Positions 25,482 to 34,892 of a stretch of 64,000 nt of DNA are shown in pieces. The DNA comes from Allobosea sp. GTDB lineage: Bacteria; Pseudomonadota; Alphaproteobacteria; Rhizobiales; Beijerinckiaceae. The stretch is from contig JAAEQB010000109.1 in the NCBI GenBank assembly GCA_024231975.1, forward strand, positions 62,001 to 126,000, read 5' to 3'. The position numbers were made by a program, and so were the translations under genes. Positions within the stretch are counted from its first letter, which is position 1. The number at the start of each line of letters is the position of its first letter. The notes under the pieces were generated by a model. The model was not told the DNA's origin. It made no database searches and saw nothing but the letters and a program-made list of their open reading frames with translations.

Positions 25482-28400
25482 TCAAACCCCGGGCGGGCGG
25501 CGCAGGTCGAGGGTCATCGGAAACTCCGGACTACGCTCTTCTGCGGGAATCGCCAGCGAGCCGGGACTATGGCCGATCGCCTCGAAGCGGGCCAGCCTCC
25601 TGGCCTCCGCCTCGTAGGAATTCACAGGCGGTGTCTCGTAATTGCGCCCGCCGGGATGGGCGACATGGTAGACGCAGCCACCGAGCGAGCGGCCGGCCCA
25701 AGTGTCGACGCCGTCGAAGGTCAGCGGCGCATGCACCGGAATCGTCGGATGAAGCCCAGAGGCCGGCTGCCAGGCCTTGAAGCGCAGGCCGGCGATGCTG
25801 GTTCCAGCGGCGATCTCGGTCATCGGAAGCGCCCGGCCATTACAGGTGATGAGATGCCGGCTGGGCGTAAGGCCCGTTGCCTTGACCTGCAGCCGCTCCA
25901 CCGAGGAATCGACATAGCGGACGGTGCCGCCGATCGCGCCTTCCTCGCCCATCACATGCCAAGGCTCCAGCGCCTGGCGCAACTCCAGCTCGACGCCTCC
26001 CTGGTTGACCTTGCCGAAGAAGGGAAAGCGGAACTCGTGTTGCGCCGAAAACCAGGCGGGATCGAAGCGGTAGCCGGCGCGTTCCAGATCGGCGAGCACG
26101 TCGCGGAAATCCTGCGAGACGATCTCCGGCAGCATGAAGCGGTCATGCAGGCTCGTTCCCCAGCGCACGAGCTTGCCGGCCTGCGGCTCGCGCCAGAACC
26201 AGGCGATCAGGGCCCGGATCAGGAGCTGCTGCGCCAGCGACATCCGCGCGTCCGGCGGCATCTCGAAGGAACGGAACTCGATCAGCCCGAGCCGGCCCGT
26301 CGGCCCGTCCGGCGAATAGAGCTTGTCGATGCAGATCTCGGTGCGGTGGGTGTTGCCGGAGACGTCGACCAGCAGGTTGCGATAGAGCCGGTCGACCAGC
26401 CAGAGCGGGATGGCGGGATCGTGCGGGCCGGGCGTCTGCGCCAGCGCGATCTCGAGCTCGTAGAGCTGGTCGTGCCGGGCCTCGTCGATGCGCGGCGCCT
26501 GGCTGGTCGGGCCGATGAACAGGCCGGAGAACAGGTAGGACAATGACGGGTGCCGCTGCCAGTAGAGCACGATGCTCTTGAGCAGGTCGGGCCGGCGCAG
26601 GAACGGGCTGTCGGCCGGGGTGACGCCGCCGAGCACGACATGGTTGCCGCCACCGGTGCCGGTGTGACGGCCATCGACCATGAATTTCTCGGCGCAGAGC
26701 CGCGACTCGCGCGCTTCCTCGTAGACGCCGCGGGTGATCGCGACAGCTTCCGCCCAGCTCTTCGCCGGGTGGATGTTGACCTCGATCACGCCAGGGTCGG
26801 GCGTGACCTTTATGACGTTGAGGCGCGGATCATGCGGCGGTGAATAGCCCTCGATATGGACGGGCTGGCCGGTCTCTTCCGCCGTCGCCTCGATGCTGGC
26901 GATCAGGTCGAGATAGTCCTCAAGGCGCTCGACCGGCGGCAGGAAGACGCAAAGCACGCCGTCGCGCACCTCGATGCTGAGCGCGGTCCGGACCGATTCG
27001 GCGCCGAGCTCCTGCTCGACGATGTCCTGGCGCGCGGTCTGCGGTTCGCCGCTTCCGGCGGGACGTGTCGGCTGGACCAGACCGACGAAGGCAGGCGGTG
27101 GATCGGCGGCGCGTGGCGCGCCCGGCAATCCGGCAGCAGCGGACGGCAGTGGCCCGCGCGGCTCCATCGGGTCTTGCGGATGGATATGCGGGTAGGCCTT
27201 CGCCGGGACATGCGGCAGCGAGCCGAGTGGCAGCCGGAAGCCGACCGGTGAATCGCCCGGCACCAGGAAGAGCTTGCCGCGCCGGAGCTTCCATTTTTCC
27301 GAGCGCCAGCGCCGGTCCTCCGCCGCCGCCTGCCAGCGCTGCACCGGGATGACGTAGCCGCTCGGCTTGCCGAGACCGCGCTCGAAGACGCGCACCATGC
27401 GGGCGCGCTCCTCCGGGTCCGACAGCTTCGGGTCGAGCGGGTCGACATTCTCCGGGAGCTGACCTTCCTTCACCAGCCAGTGCCCGGTGTCCTCATAGGC
27501 CGGCAGGACATAGTCGGCGCCGAGGCCGAGCCGCTCGGACAGCCCCGCCGCGAGCGTCTCGACCGCGGCCGAGCTCGGCACGACCTCATGCTCGCGGTCG
27601 CCGCCCGTCCTGGCGCCCGGCTCGCGCGCGATCAGCGCGGCATTGCGCCAGATCGGCTCGCCATCCTCGCGCCAGTAGAGCGCGAAGGCCCAGCGCGGCA
27701 GGCTCTCGCCCGGATACCATTTGCCCTGGCCGTAATGCAGCATGCCGCCCGGCGCGAAACGCTCGCGCAGGCGCCGGATCAGCATGTCGGCGCGCTCGCG
27801 CTTGGTCGGGCCGACGGCGGCGGTGTTCCATTCCTCGCCGGTCTGGTCGTCGATCGAGACGAAGGTCGGCTCGCCGCCCATGGTCAGCCGGACGTCCTGC
27901 GCCTGGAGATCGGCCTCGACCTTCTCGCCGAGTGCGTCGAGCTCGGTCCAGGAGCCGTCCGAGAAGGGCAGGGTGATGCGCGGCACCTCATGGACGCGCA
28001 TCACGCTCATGTCGAAAGCGAACTGCGTCTCGGCATAGCTCGCCAGGCCGCTGACCGGGGCGGCCGAGCGGTAATGCGGCGTCGCCGCCAGCGGCAGATG
28101 GCCCTCGCCGGTGAGCAGGCCGGAGGTCGGGTCGAGCCCGATCCAGCCAGCGCCAGGGATATAGACCTCGGCCCAGGCGTGCAGGTCGGTGAAGTCCTTG
28201 TCGGTGCCGCGCGGGCCTTCGAGCGGATCGATGTCCGCCTTCATCTGGATCAGGTAGCCGGAGACGAAGCGGGCGGCGAGGCCAAGATGGCGCAGGATCT
28301 GGACGAGCAGCCAGGAGCTGTCGCGGCAGGAGCCGGATTGGATCGCCAGTGTCTGCTCGGGCTCCTGCACGCCCGGTTCCATCCGGATGCCATAGGCGAT

Positions 28401-28865
28401 CATCTGCTGCAGGCGGGCGTTGAGGTCGACGATGAAATTGACCGTGTTGGTCTTCTCGCGCGGGATGGTCGCCAGCAGCGCGGCGAGCAGGGGCCCGGCC
28501 TCCTCCTTGACCAGATAGGGCGCGAGCTCGTCGCGCAGTTCCTCGGGATAGGCGAAGGGGAATTCCTCGGCCTCGGCGGCGACGAAGAAGTCGAACGGGT
28601 TGATGATCGAAAGCTCGGTGACGAGATCGACCTCGATGCGGAATTCGGTCACCGGCTCCGGAAAGACATAGCGCGCCAGCCAGTTGCCGTTCGGATCCTG
28701 CTGCCAGTTCACGAAATGCTCTGCCGGCGAGACCTTGAGCGAATAGCTCTTCACCGCCGAGCGGCAATGCGGCGCCGGCCGCAGGCGGATGATCTGCGGG
28801 CCGAGAGTGACCGGTCGGTCGTAGCGATAATGGGTGAGATGATGCAGTGCGGCGATGATGGCCAA
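25482..28865 (-). CDS. Transglutaminase–DUF2126 fusion protein
   Basis: The protein is large, with 1127 residues. Residues 1-90 are a transglutaminase N-terminal beta domain (LHHLTHYRYDRPVTLGPQ). The transglutaminase core (about 140-260) has an intact triad Cys180 (SGSCRDSSW), His229 (DLHAWAEVYI) and Asp245 (GLDPTSG). Residues about 300-1127 are the DUF2126 region, including the glycine-rich GRHTGTGGGNHVVLGG. It is the first gene of the four-gene operon; the promoter is within the 255-bp gap shared with the divergent peptide-transport operon. Probable cytoplasmic enzyme of unknown reaction. Confidence 0.93.
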   Translation of the reverse strand: MAIIAALHHLTHYRYDRPVTLGPQIIRLRPAPHCRSAVKSYSLKVSPAEHFVNWQQDPNGNWLARYVFPEPVTEFRIEVDLVTELSIINPFDFFVAAEAEEFPFAYPEELRDELAPYLVKEEAGPLLAALLATIPREKTNTVNFIVDLNARLQQMIAYGIRMEPGVQEPEQTLAIQSGSCRDSSWLLVQILRHLGLAARFVSGYLIQMKADIDPLEGPRGTDKDFTDLHAWAEVYIPGAGWIGLDPTSGLLTGEGHLPLAATPHYRSAAPVSGLASYAETQFAFDMSVMRVHEVPRITLPFSDGSWTELDALGEKVEADLQAQDVRLTMGGEPTFVSIDDQTGEEWNTAAVGPTKRERADMLIRRLRERFAPGGMLHYGQGKWYPGESLPRWAFALYWREDGEPIWRNAALIAREPGARTGGDREHEVVPSSAAVETLAAGLSERLGLGADYVLPAYEDTGHWLVKEGQLPENVDPLDPKLSDPEERARMVRVFERGLGKPSGYVIPVQRWQAAAEDRRWRSEKWKLRRGKLFLVPGDSPVGFRLPLGSLPHVPAKAYPHIHPQDPMEPRGPLPSAAAGLPGAPRAADPPPAFVGLVQPTRPAGSGEPQTARQDIVEQELGAESVRTALSIEVRDGVLCVFLPPVERLEDYLDLIASIEATAEETGQPVHIEGYSPPHDPRLNVIKVTPDPGVIEVNIHPAKSWAEAVAITRGVYEEARESRLCAEKFMVDGRHTGTGGGNHVVLGGVTPADSPFLRRPDLLKSIVLYWQRHPSLSYLFSGLFIGPTSQAPRIDEARHDQLYELEIALAQTPGPHDPAIPLWLVDRLYRNLLVDVSGNTHRTEICIDKLYSPDGPTGRLGLIEFRSFEMPPDARMSLAQQLLIRALIAWFWREPQAGKLVRWGTSLHDRFMLPEIVSQDFRDVLADLERAGYRFDPAWFSAQHEFRFPFFGKVNQGGVELELRQALEPWHVMGEEGAIGGTVRYVDSSVERLQVKATGLTPSRHLITCNGRALPMTEIAAGTSIAGLRFKAWQPASGLHPTIPVHAPLTFDGVDTWAGRSLGGCVYHVAHPGGRNYETPPVNSYEAEARRLARFEAIGHSPGSLAIPAEERSPEFPMTLDLRRPPGV

Positions 28866-29120
28866 GAGCGCGGACCCTGCTTTGCCATGGATCGGCCGGA
28901 CCGGCCGCTGCCATCACGATAGCGGCAGGGACAAGCGGGGCAAGCCCGTTCCTGCGCAGGAATGCGCCGGCAATTCAGGCTGTTGCGCAACAAGCGTGCA
29001 TGCTGGGCGCCGTCTCTTGAACTCTGCTTCGCCCCCGCTGGACATGGAACACAATCTGGCCACAGAGTGCGCCCCAACGGGCGCCCGGGAGTGCCCGCAC
29101 ACCACACAATGGGGATTTCC

Positions 29121-30710
29121 ATGCGTCACGTAGCGAAACTGATGGCGGCTTCCGCCTTCGCCGCCCTGCTGGCGAGCGCCGCCCTGGCGCAGACGCCCAA
29201 AGATACCATCGTCATGGCCAAGCAGATCGACGACATCATCACGCTCGATCCGGCCGAGGCCTTCGAGTTCTCCGGCGTCGAGGTTGTCACCAATCTCTAT
29301 GACAAGCTGATCGGCGTCGATCTCAAGAACAACAATGCGCTGGTCGGCGAGCTCGCCGAGAGCTGGACCGTCAGCCCCGACAACCTGACCTACACCTTCA
29401 AGCTCCGGCCGGGTGTCAAGTTCCATTCCGGCAACCCGCTCACCGCCGCTGACGTGGTCTATTCCTTCCAGCGCGCGGTCACGCTGAACAAGTCGCCGGG
29501 CTTCATCCTCACCCAGTTCGGCCTTAACAAGGACACCGTGCTCGACAAGGTCAAGGCGGCCGACGACAACACCCTCGTCATCACCGTCTCCAAGCCGTTC
29601 GCGCCGAGCTTCTTCCTGAACTGCTTGACCTCGGGCGTCGCCTCGATCGTCGATTCCAAGCTGGTCAAGGCCAATGAGAAGGACGGTGACTGGGGCAATG
29701 GCTGGCTGAAGCTCGCCTCGGCCGGCTCCGGCGCCTACAAGGTCCGCGCCTATCGCCCGAACGAGCAATATGCGCTCGACGCCAATGAAGGCTGGTACAA
29801 GGGCGCGCCGAAGACCAAGCGCATCATCGTCCGCCACGTCGCCGAGCCGGCCTCGCAGCGCCTGCTGCTGGAGAAGGGCGACATCGACATCGCCCGCAAC
29901 CTCTCCAAGGACCAGCTTGCCGCGGTCAAGAGCAACGCCAACGTCAACATCATCCAGGGCGACAAGGGTTACATCCTCTATCTCGGCCTGAACCAGAAGA
30001 ACCCGAACCTCGCCAAGCCCGAGGTGCGCGAAGCCCTGAAATGGCTGGTCGATTACGACGCGATCGAGAAGAACATCGTCGAGGGCACCTATAAGGGCCA
30101 TGAGGCCTTCCTGCCCAAGGGCTTCCTCGGCGCCATCGACGACAGGCCCTACAAGCTCGACGTCGCCAAGGCCAAGGAGCTGCTTGCCAAGGCCGGCCTG
30201 CCGAACGGCTTCACCGTCACCATCGACACCCGCTCGGTCAACCCGATCACCGACATCGCCCAGGCGATCCAGTCGACCTGGGGCCAGGCCGGCATCAAGC
30301 TCGAGATCATCCCGGGCGACGGCAAGCAGACGCTGACCAAGTACCGCGCCCGCACCCACGACATCTATATCGGCCAGTGGGGCCCGGACTATCTTGACCC
30401 GCACACCAACGCCGAGACCTTCGCCATCAACGAGGACAATGGCGAGGACGCCAAGTCGAAGACGCTGGCCTGGCGCAATGCCTGGGACATCCCGGACATG
30501 ACCAAGATCACCCAGGCCAACGTGCTCGAGACCGACGCGACCAAGCGCGCCGCCGTCTATGGCGAGCTCCAGCGCGACCACCAGAAGGTCTCGCCCTTCG
30601 TCATCATGTTCCAGCAGATCGAGGTTTCGGCGCAGCGCAAGGGCGTCGGCAACTGGGTGATCGGACCGAGCTCCGACACCAATTTCTACGCCCCGATCAC
30701 CAAGAACTGA
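29121..30710 (+). CDS. Peptide-type ABC transporter substrate-binding protein (family 5)
   Basis: The protein has 529 residues. The signal peptide MRHVAKLMAASAFAALLASA ends at about residue 23 (ALA-QT), so it is periplasmic. The mature part is an SBP_bac_5 protein with YTFKLRPGVKFHSGNPLTAADVVYSF. It captures oligopeptides, nickel chelates, opines or similar solutes. The ATG at 29121 has GGGGA 5 nt upstream and is preferred over an ATG at 29109. A hairpin follows the stop, so this subunit can be made in excess over the membrane parts encoded downstream. Confidence 0.93.
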   Translation: MRHVAKLMAASAFAALLASAALAQTPKDTIVMAKQIDDIITLDPAEAFEFSGVEVVTNLYDKLIGVDLKNNNALVGELAESWTVSPDNLTYTFKLRPGVKFHSGNPLTAADVVYSFQRAVTLNKSPGFILTQFGLNKDTVLDKVKAADDNTLVITVSKPFAPSFFLNCLTSGVASIVDSKLVKANEKDGDWGNGWLKLASAGSGAYKVRAYRPNEQYALDANEGWYKGAPKTKRIIVRHVAEPASQRLLLEKGDIDIARNLSKDQLAAVKSNANVNIIQGDKGYILYLGLNQKNPNLAKPEVREALKWLVDYDAIEKNIVEGTYKGHEAFLPKGFLGAIDDRPYKLDVAKAKELLAKAGLPNGFTVTIDTRSVNPITDIAQAIQSTWGQAGIKLEIIPGDGKQTLTKYRARTHDIYIGQWGPDYLDPHTNAETFAINEDNGEDAKSKTLAWRNAWDIPDMTKITQANVLETDATKRAAVYGELQRDHQKVSPFVIMFQQIEVSAQRKGVGNWVIGPSSDTNFYAPITKN

Positions 30711-30725
30711 GGCACCCGCCAGCGG

Positions 30726-30761
30726 AACCCGCCGTAGCCCATCATCAGGCTGCGGCGGGTT
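30726..30761 (+). terminator. Attenuator-like hairpin between binding protein and permease genes
   Basis: AACCCGCCG (30726-30734), extended with one mismatch to 30739, pairs with CGGCGGGTT (30753-30761). There is no strong T-run. It is located 15 nt after the binding-protein stop, a typical place for an mRNA-stabilising or partially terminating stem-loop. Confidence 0.65.
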
Positions 30762-30824
30762 CTTGCTTTGCCGCTCCCTGTGGGCAGGCGATGCCTCCAA
30801 GAACAAGAAAGGACGGAGCCGACG

Positions 30825-31892
30825 ATGGTCGCCATCAGCGCACCGACGCCACCCGCCCCGCCGCGCGCCAAGAGCCGCGCCGCCCGCTGGGCCAAGATCC
30901 TTGGCCGCGAGTTGACCACGGTCGCGATCACCATTTTCGGCCTGCTGCTGGTCACCTTCCTGATCGCGCGGGTCATGCCGATCGACCCGGTGCTCGCCGT
31001 GGTCGGCGACCGCGCCCCTGCCGATGTCTACGACAAGGCGCGCCTCGCCCTCGGTCTCGACAAGCCCTACTGGCAGCAATTCGCCACCTATATCGGCAAG
31101 GTCTTCACCGGCGATCTCGGCACCTCCGTGCTGACCGCGCAGAAGGTCACCGACGACATCAAGACGGTGTTCCCGGCGACGCTGGAGCTGGCGACGCTCG
31201 GCACGCTGATCGGCGTCGCGCTCGGCGTGCCGCTCGGCATCCTCGCCGCCGTCAACCAGGGCCGCTGGATCGACCAGATCGCCCGCGTCATCGGCCTGAT
31301 CGGCTACTCGATCCCGGTCTTCTGGCTCGGCCTGATGGGCCTGCTGCTGTTCTACGCCAAGCTCGGCTGGGTCGCCGGGCCCGGACGCCTCTCCGTCGCT
31401 TATCAGGACTTCGTCACGCCGGTGACCGGCCTCGTCATGCTCGACGCCGCCATGCAGGGTGAATGGGAGGCGGTCATCGACGCCTTCTGGCACCTGATCC
31501 TGCCGGCCTCCGTGCTCGGCCTGCTCTCGGTCGCCTATATCAGCCGCATGACCCGCAGCTTCATGATCACCGAGCTGCAGCAGCAATATGTCGTTGCAGC
31601 ACGGGTGAAGGGGCTGTCCGAATGGCGCGTCGTCTGCGGCCACGCGCTCGGCAACGCCTTCGTGCCTTTGGTCACCGTGATCGCGCTCTCCTATATGCAC
31701 CTGCTCGAAGGCTCGGTGCTGACCGAGACGATCTTCGCCTGGCCGGGCCTCGGTCGCTACATCACCAATGCCCTGCTCAACGCCGACATGAACGCGGTGC
31801 TCGGCGGCACTCTGGTGGTCGGCGCCGTCTTCATCGCAGTCAACCTGTTCTCCGACATCCTCGGCCGGCTGGCCGATCCGCGAGCGCGCTGA
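30825..31892 (+). CDS. Peptide-type ABC transporter permease, DppB-like
   Basis: The protein has 355 residues with about six membrane segments and the inner-membrane permease signature near the C-terminus (VKGLSEWRVVCGHALGNAFV). The N-terminal LLLVTFLIARVMPIDPV is characteristic of DppB/OppB. The cytoplasmic N-terminal extension of about 30 residues is rich in Pro, Ala and Arg. The start at 30825 follows GGAG. It is the second gene of operon 1, after the hairpin; the next gene starts 11 bp downstream. Confidence 0.92.
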   Translation: MVAISAPTPPAPPRAKSRAARWAKILGRELTTVAITIFGLLLVTFLIARVMPIDPVLAVVGDRAPADVYDKARLALGLDKPYWQQFATYIGKVFTGDLGTSVLTAQKVTDDIKTVFPATLELATLGTLIGVALGVPLGILAAVNQGRWIDQIARVIGLIGYSIPVFWLGLMGLLLFYAKLGWVAGPGRLSVAYQDFVTPVTGLVMLDAAMQGEWEAVIDAFWHLILPASVLGLLSVAYISRMTRSFMITELQQQYVVAARVKGLSEWRVVCGHALGNAFVPLVTVIALSYMHLLEGSVLTETIFAWPGLGRYITNALLNADMNAVLGGTLVVGAVFIAVNLFSDILGRLADPRAR

Positions 31893-31903
31893 GGAGGATG
31901 GCC

Positions 31904-32815
31904 ATGACCGATCACGCCACCTCTCCCGTCACCTGGCATGCCTGGCTGACCACGACCTCGCCGGAATCGCGCCGACAGGCCAAGCTCGGCCAACTCTACC
32001 GGCAATGGCTCGCCTTCAGGAAGAACCCGGCCGCCGTCGTCGGCCTGGTGATCGTGCTGGCGCTGCTCCTGCTCGCAGCCTTCGCGCCGCTGATCGCGCC
32101 GCATGATCCGCTGGCACAGACGCTCGACCAGCGCCTGCTGGCGCCCTCGGCCAAGCACCTGTTCGGCACCGACGCACTCGGCCGCGACATCTTCAGCCGC
32201 GTCGTCTACGGCACCCGCGTCACGCTGGTGATCGTCATGCTCGTGGTCATCACCGTCGGGCCGCTCGGCCTGCTGATCGGCTGCGCCGCCGGCTATTTCG
32301 GCGGCTGGGTGGACACCGTGCTGATGCGCATCACCGACGTCTTCCTCGCCTTCCCGCGCCTCGTGCTGGCGCTCGCCTTCGTCGCGGCGCTGGGGCCGGG
32401 CCTGGAGAACGCCGTCATCGCCATCGCCTTCACCGCCTGGCCGCCCTATGCCCGCGTCGCCCGCGCCGAGACGATGATCATCCGCAATGCCGACTACATC
32501 TCGGCGATGCGCCTGCAGGGCGCCAGCCAGATGCGGATCGTTCTGAAGCATGTCGTGCCGATGTGCGTGCCTTCGCTGATCGTGCGCACGACCTACGACA
32601 TGGCCGGCATCATCATCATCGCCGCCGGCCTCGGCTTCCTCGGCCTCGGCGCCCAGCCGCCGATCCCGGAATGGGGCGCGATGATCTCGACCGGCCGCGA
32701 GCAGATCTTCGACCAGTGGTGGGTCGCGACCTTCCCCGGCATCGCCATCTGCGTCGTCGCGCTCGGCTTCAACCTGCTCGGCGACGGCCTGCGCGACGTG
32801 CTGGATGCGAGGTGA
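31904..32815 (+). CDS. Peptide-type ABC transporter permease, DppC-like
   Basis: The protein has 303 residues and about six membrane segments. HLFGTDALGRDIFSRVVYGTR is the typical DppC/OppC periplasmic motif, and the coupling loop is MRLQGASQMRIVLKHVVPM. The start at 31904 is chosen over ATG 31898 because GAGGAGG is at proper distance only from the former. It forms a heterodimeric channel with the DppB-like protein encoded immediately upstream. Confidence 0.93.
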   Translation: MTDHATSPVTWHAWLTTTSPESRRQAKLGQLYRQWLAFRKNPAAVVGLVIVLALLLLAAFAPLIAPHDPLAQTLDQRLLAPSAKHLFGTDALGRDIFSRVVYGTRVTLVIVMLVVITVGPLGLLIGCAAGYFGGWVDTVLMRITDVFLAFPRLVLALAFVAALGPGLENAVIAIAFTAWPPYARVARAETMIIRNADYISAMRLQGASQMRIVLKHVVPMCVPSLIVRTTYDMAGIIIIAAGLGFLGLGAQPPIPEWGAMISTGREQIFDQWWVATFPGIAICVVALGFNLLGDGLRDVLDAR

Positions 32816-32820
32816 GCAGC

Positions 32821-33660
32821 ATGTCTGATCAAGCTCTGCTGACGCTCGACGACCTGCGCGTCGACTTCCACACCCCGACCGGCATCGTCAACGCGGTGCG
32901 CGGTCTATCGTTCAGCCTCGGCCGCGAGCGGCTCGGCATCGTCGGCGAATCCGGCTCCGGCAAGTCGATGACCGGTCGCGCCATCCTCGACCTGATCCCG
33001 CATCCCGGCGTGGTGACGGCCAAGCGGATGGAGTTCCGTGGCAAGGACCTCACGACCATGGACAAGGCGAGCCGCCGCAAATTGCGCGGCCGCCATATCT
33101 CCATGGTGATGCAGGACCCGAAGTTCTCGCTAAACCCGGTCCAGGCCGTCGGCGACCAGATCGCCGAGGCCTATCGCGTCCACCACAAGGCGAGCGCGCG
33201 CGAGGCCAAGGAGCGCAGTCTCTCGATGCTGGAGGCCGTGCAGATCCGCGAGCCCGGCCGCGTCTATGACCTCTATCCGCACGAGGTCTCGGGCGGCATG
33301 GGCCAGCGCGTCATGATCGCGATGATGCTGATCGCCGAGCCGGAGATCCTGATCGCCGACGAGCCGACCTCGGCACTCGACGTCACCGTGCAGCTGCAGG
33401 TGCTGAAGATCCTCGACGACCTCGTCACCAGCCGCGGCATGGGGCTGATCTTCATCAGCCACGACCTGCATCTGGTGAAGTCGTTCTGCGACCGCGTCAT
33501 CGTCATGTATGGCGGCAAGGCGATGGAGACGCTGCCGGCAAGCGAGCTCGACCGGGCCCAGCATCCCTATACCCGCGGTCTGCTCGGCTGCCTGCCGGAT
33601 CTCGACCATCCGCGCGAGAAGCTCGCCACCCTCAACCGCGACCCGGCATGGCTGGCATGA
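32821..33660 (+). CDS. Peptide-type ABC transporter ATP-binding protein, short DppD-like
   Basis: The protein has 279 residues. Walker A is GESGSGKSM, the signature is SGGMGQRVMIAMML, and Walker B is LIADEPTSALDV. It ends soon after HPYTRGLLGCLPDLDHPRE, lacking the cysteine-containing C-terminal extension (CPFxPRC type) found in the operon 2 homologue at 49390. It starts 6 bp after the permease gene. The next ATPase gene is 202 bp away because a palindromic repeat lies between them. Confidence 0.92.
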   Translation: MSDQALLTLDDLRVDFHTPTGIVNAVRGLSFSLGRERLGIVGESGSGKSMTGRAILDLIPHPGVVTAKRMEFRGKDLTTMDKASRRKLRGRHISMVMQDPKFSLNPVQAVGDQIAEAYRVHHKASAREAKERSLSMLEAVQIREPGRVYDLYPHEVSGGMGQRVMIAMMLIAEPEILIADEPTSALDVTVQLQVLKILDDLVTSRGMGLIFISHDLHLVKSFCDRVIVMYGGKAMETLPASELDRAQHPYTRGLLGCLPDLDHPREKLATLNRDPAWLA

Positions 33661-33699
33661 TGATGTGGTTCTCCTTGCCGCGGCGAGCGCAAACGCATT

Positions 33700-33830
33700 C
33701 CCTCCCCCCGCTTGCGGTGGGGAGGGTTAGGGTGGGGGGCAGCTCCGCTCGGCGAGACGATTCAGGATGGAGCTCCGGCTTTCCGGCCCCCCACCCCGGC
33801 CCTCCCCACCGCAAGCGGGGGGAGGGGGAA
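33700..33830. repeat. Composite palindromic repeat, type C, copy 1
   Basis: The left arm (33700-33740) is CCTCCCCCCGCTTGCGGTGG... with a GGTGGGGGGC tail. The right arm (about 33786-33828) is its reverse complement. It lies inside ABC operon 1, between the two ATPase genes. The same element occurs in ABC operon 2 (48281-48412). Confidence 0.85.
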
Positions 33831-33862
33831 GGTCGCGCCTTGTCTAGAGGGGAGGCGTCGGC

Positions 33863-34639
33863 ATGAGCACGAACTCCGCGATCAACGTCGACAAGCTCAA
33901 CGTCTCCTTCGGCGACTCGCATGTCGTCAAGGACCTCTCCTTCACGGTCGAGCCGGGCGAGAGTTATGGTATTGTCGGCGAATCCGGCTCGGGCAAATCG
34001 ACCGTGCTGCGCGTGCTCGCCGGCCTCAACCGCGACTGGAGCGGCGAGGTCGACATCCTCGGCAAGCGCCAGCCCAAGATCCGCGACAAGGCCTTCTACC
34101 GCGCCGTCCAGATGGTCTTCCAGGACCCTTACGGCTCGCTGCACCCGAAGAAGACCGTCGACGACACCCTGGCCGAGCCGCTCGCCATCCACGGCATCCG
34201 CGATGCCGAGGCGAAGATCAGCCGCGCCATGCAGGATGTCGGCCTGCCGACCTCCTTCCGCTTCCGCTATCCGCACCAGCTCTCCGGCGGCCAGCGCCAG
34301 CGCGTCGCCATCGCCCGCGCCCTGGTGCTGGAGCCGACGATCCTGCTGCTGGACGAGCCGACCTCGGCGCTCGACGTCTCGATCCAGGCTGAGGTTTTGA
34401 ACCTGCTGCAGGCGCTGCGTCATGAGCGCAAGCTCACCTATATCCTGGTCAGCCATGACCTCGCCGTGGTCGGCCATATGTGCGAGCGGCTGCTGGTCAT
34501 GCAGTTCGGCCGCGGCGTCGAGGAGATGACGGCGGCGACGCTCGCCGCCCGCGCGCCGCAGACGGCCTACGCCCAGCAATTGCTGACGGCGAGCGAGGGT
34601 TTTAGGCGGGCTGAGACAAGGCGTCATGCTCGGGCCTGA
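33863..34639 (+). CDS. Peptide-type ABC transporter ATP-binding protein, short DppF-like
   Basis: The protein has 258 residues. Walker A is GESGSGKST, the signature is LSGGQRQRVAIARAL, and Walker B is LLLDEPTSALDV. Like its partner it lacks the usual C-terminal extension of DppF proteins. The last residues (RRHARA) and the stop codon are read from a type D palindromic repeat that begins at about 34621, so the original C-terminus may have been altered. The ATG at 33863 follows GGGGAGG. Confidence 0.92.
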   Translation: MSTNSAINVDKLNVSFGDSHVVKDLSFTVEPGESYGIVGESGSGKSTVLRVLAGLNRDWSGEVDILGKRQPKIRDKAFYRAVQMVFQDPYGSLHPKKTVDDTLAEPLAIHGIRDAEAKISRAMQDVGLPTSFRFRYPHQLSGGQRQRVAIARALVLEPTILLLDEPTSALDVSIQAEVLNLLQALRHERKLTYILVSHDLAVVGHMCERLLVMQFGRGVEEMTAATLAARAPQTAYAQQLLTASEGFRRAETRRHARA

Positions 34640-34734
34640 CCCGAGCATCTCAAGCCGGAGGAGGCTTCGGTCGGCGCCTTCTCGTCCTGAGATTCTCGGG
34701 TCTGCGCTTCGCGCCGCCCGAGAATGACGGCGTC
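34621..34734. repeat. Composite palindromic repeat, type D, copy 1
   Basis: Two hairpins: ATGCTCGGGCC...CCCGAGCAT (34626-34648) and ATTCTCGGGTC...CCCGAGAAT (34692-34725), each flanked by CGTCAT or ATGACG ends. It overlaps the stop codon of the upstream ATPase gene and may also terminate operon 1. Confidence 0.8.
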
Positions 34735-34892
34735 CCGCCATCTCTTCACCCAAAGCGTTTGGCAAGCTGCGTGCTTGGTCGCATTGTCGTCGCAGGATTC
34801 GGTTCGACTGGCGCGCTTTCCGATCGACCGGAATGGAGCGATCGACGAGAATTCGCGCCGGCTGCGTGTCGGCCGATCAGGAGTATGCCGCC

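Noticed and set aside
28866..29120. A gene or riboswitch in the 255-bp divergent gap between the DUF2126 gene and ABC operon 1
   Set aside because: No conserved frame or recognisable aptamer fold; a small CCTGCGCAGG palindrome near 28952 is too short to interpret. It probably holds two promoters.
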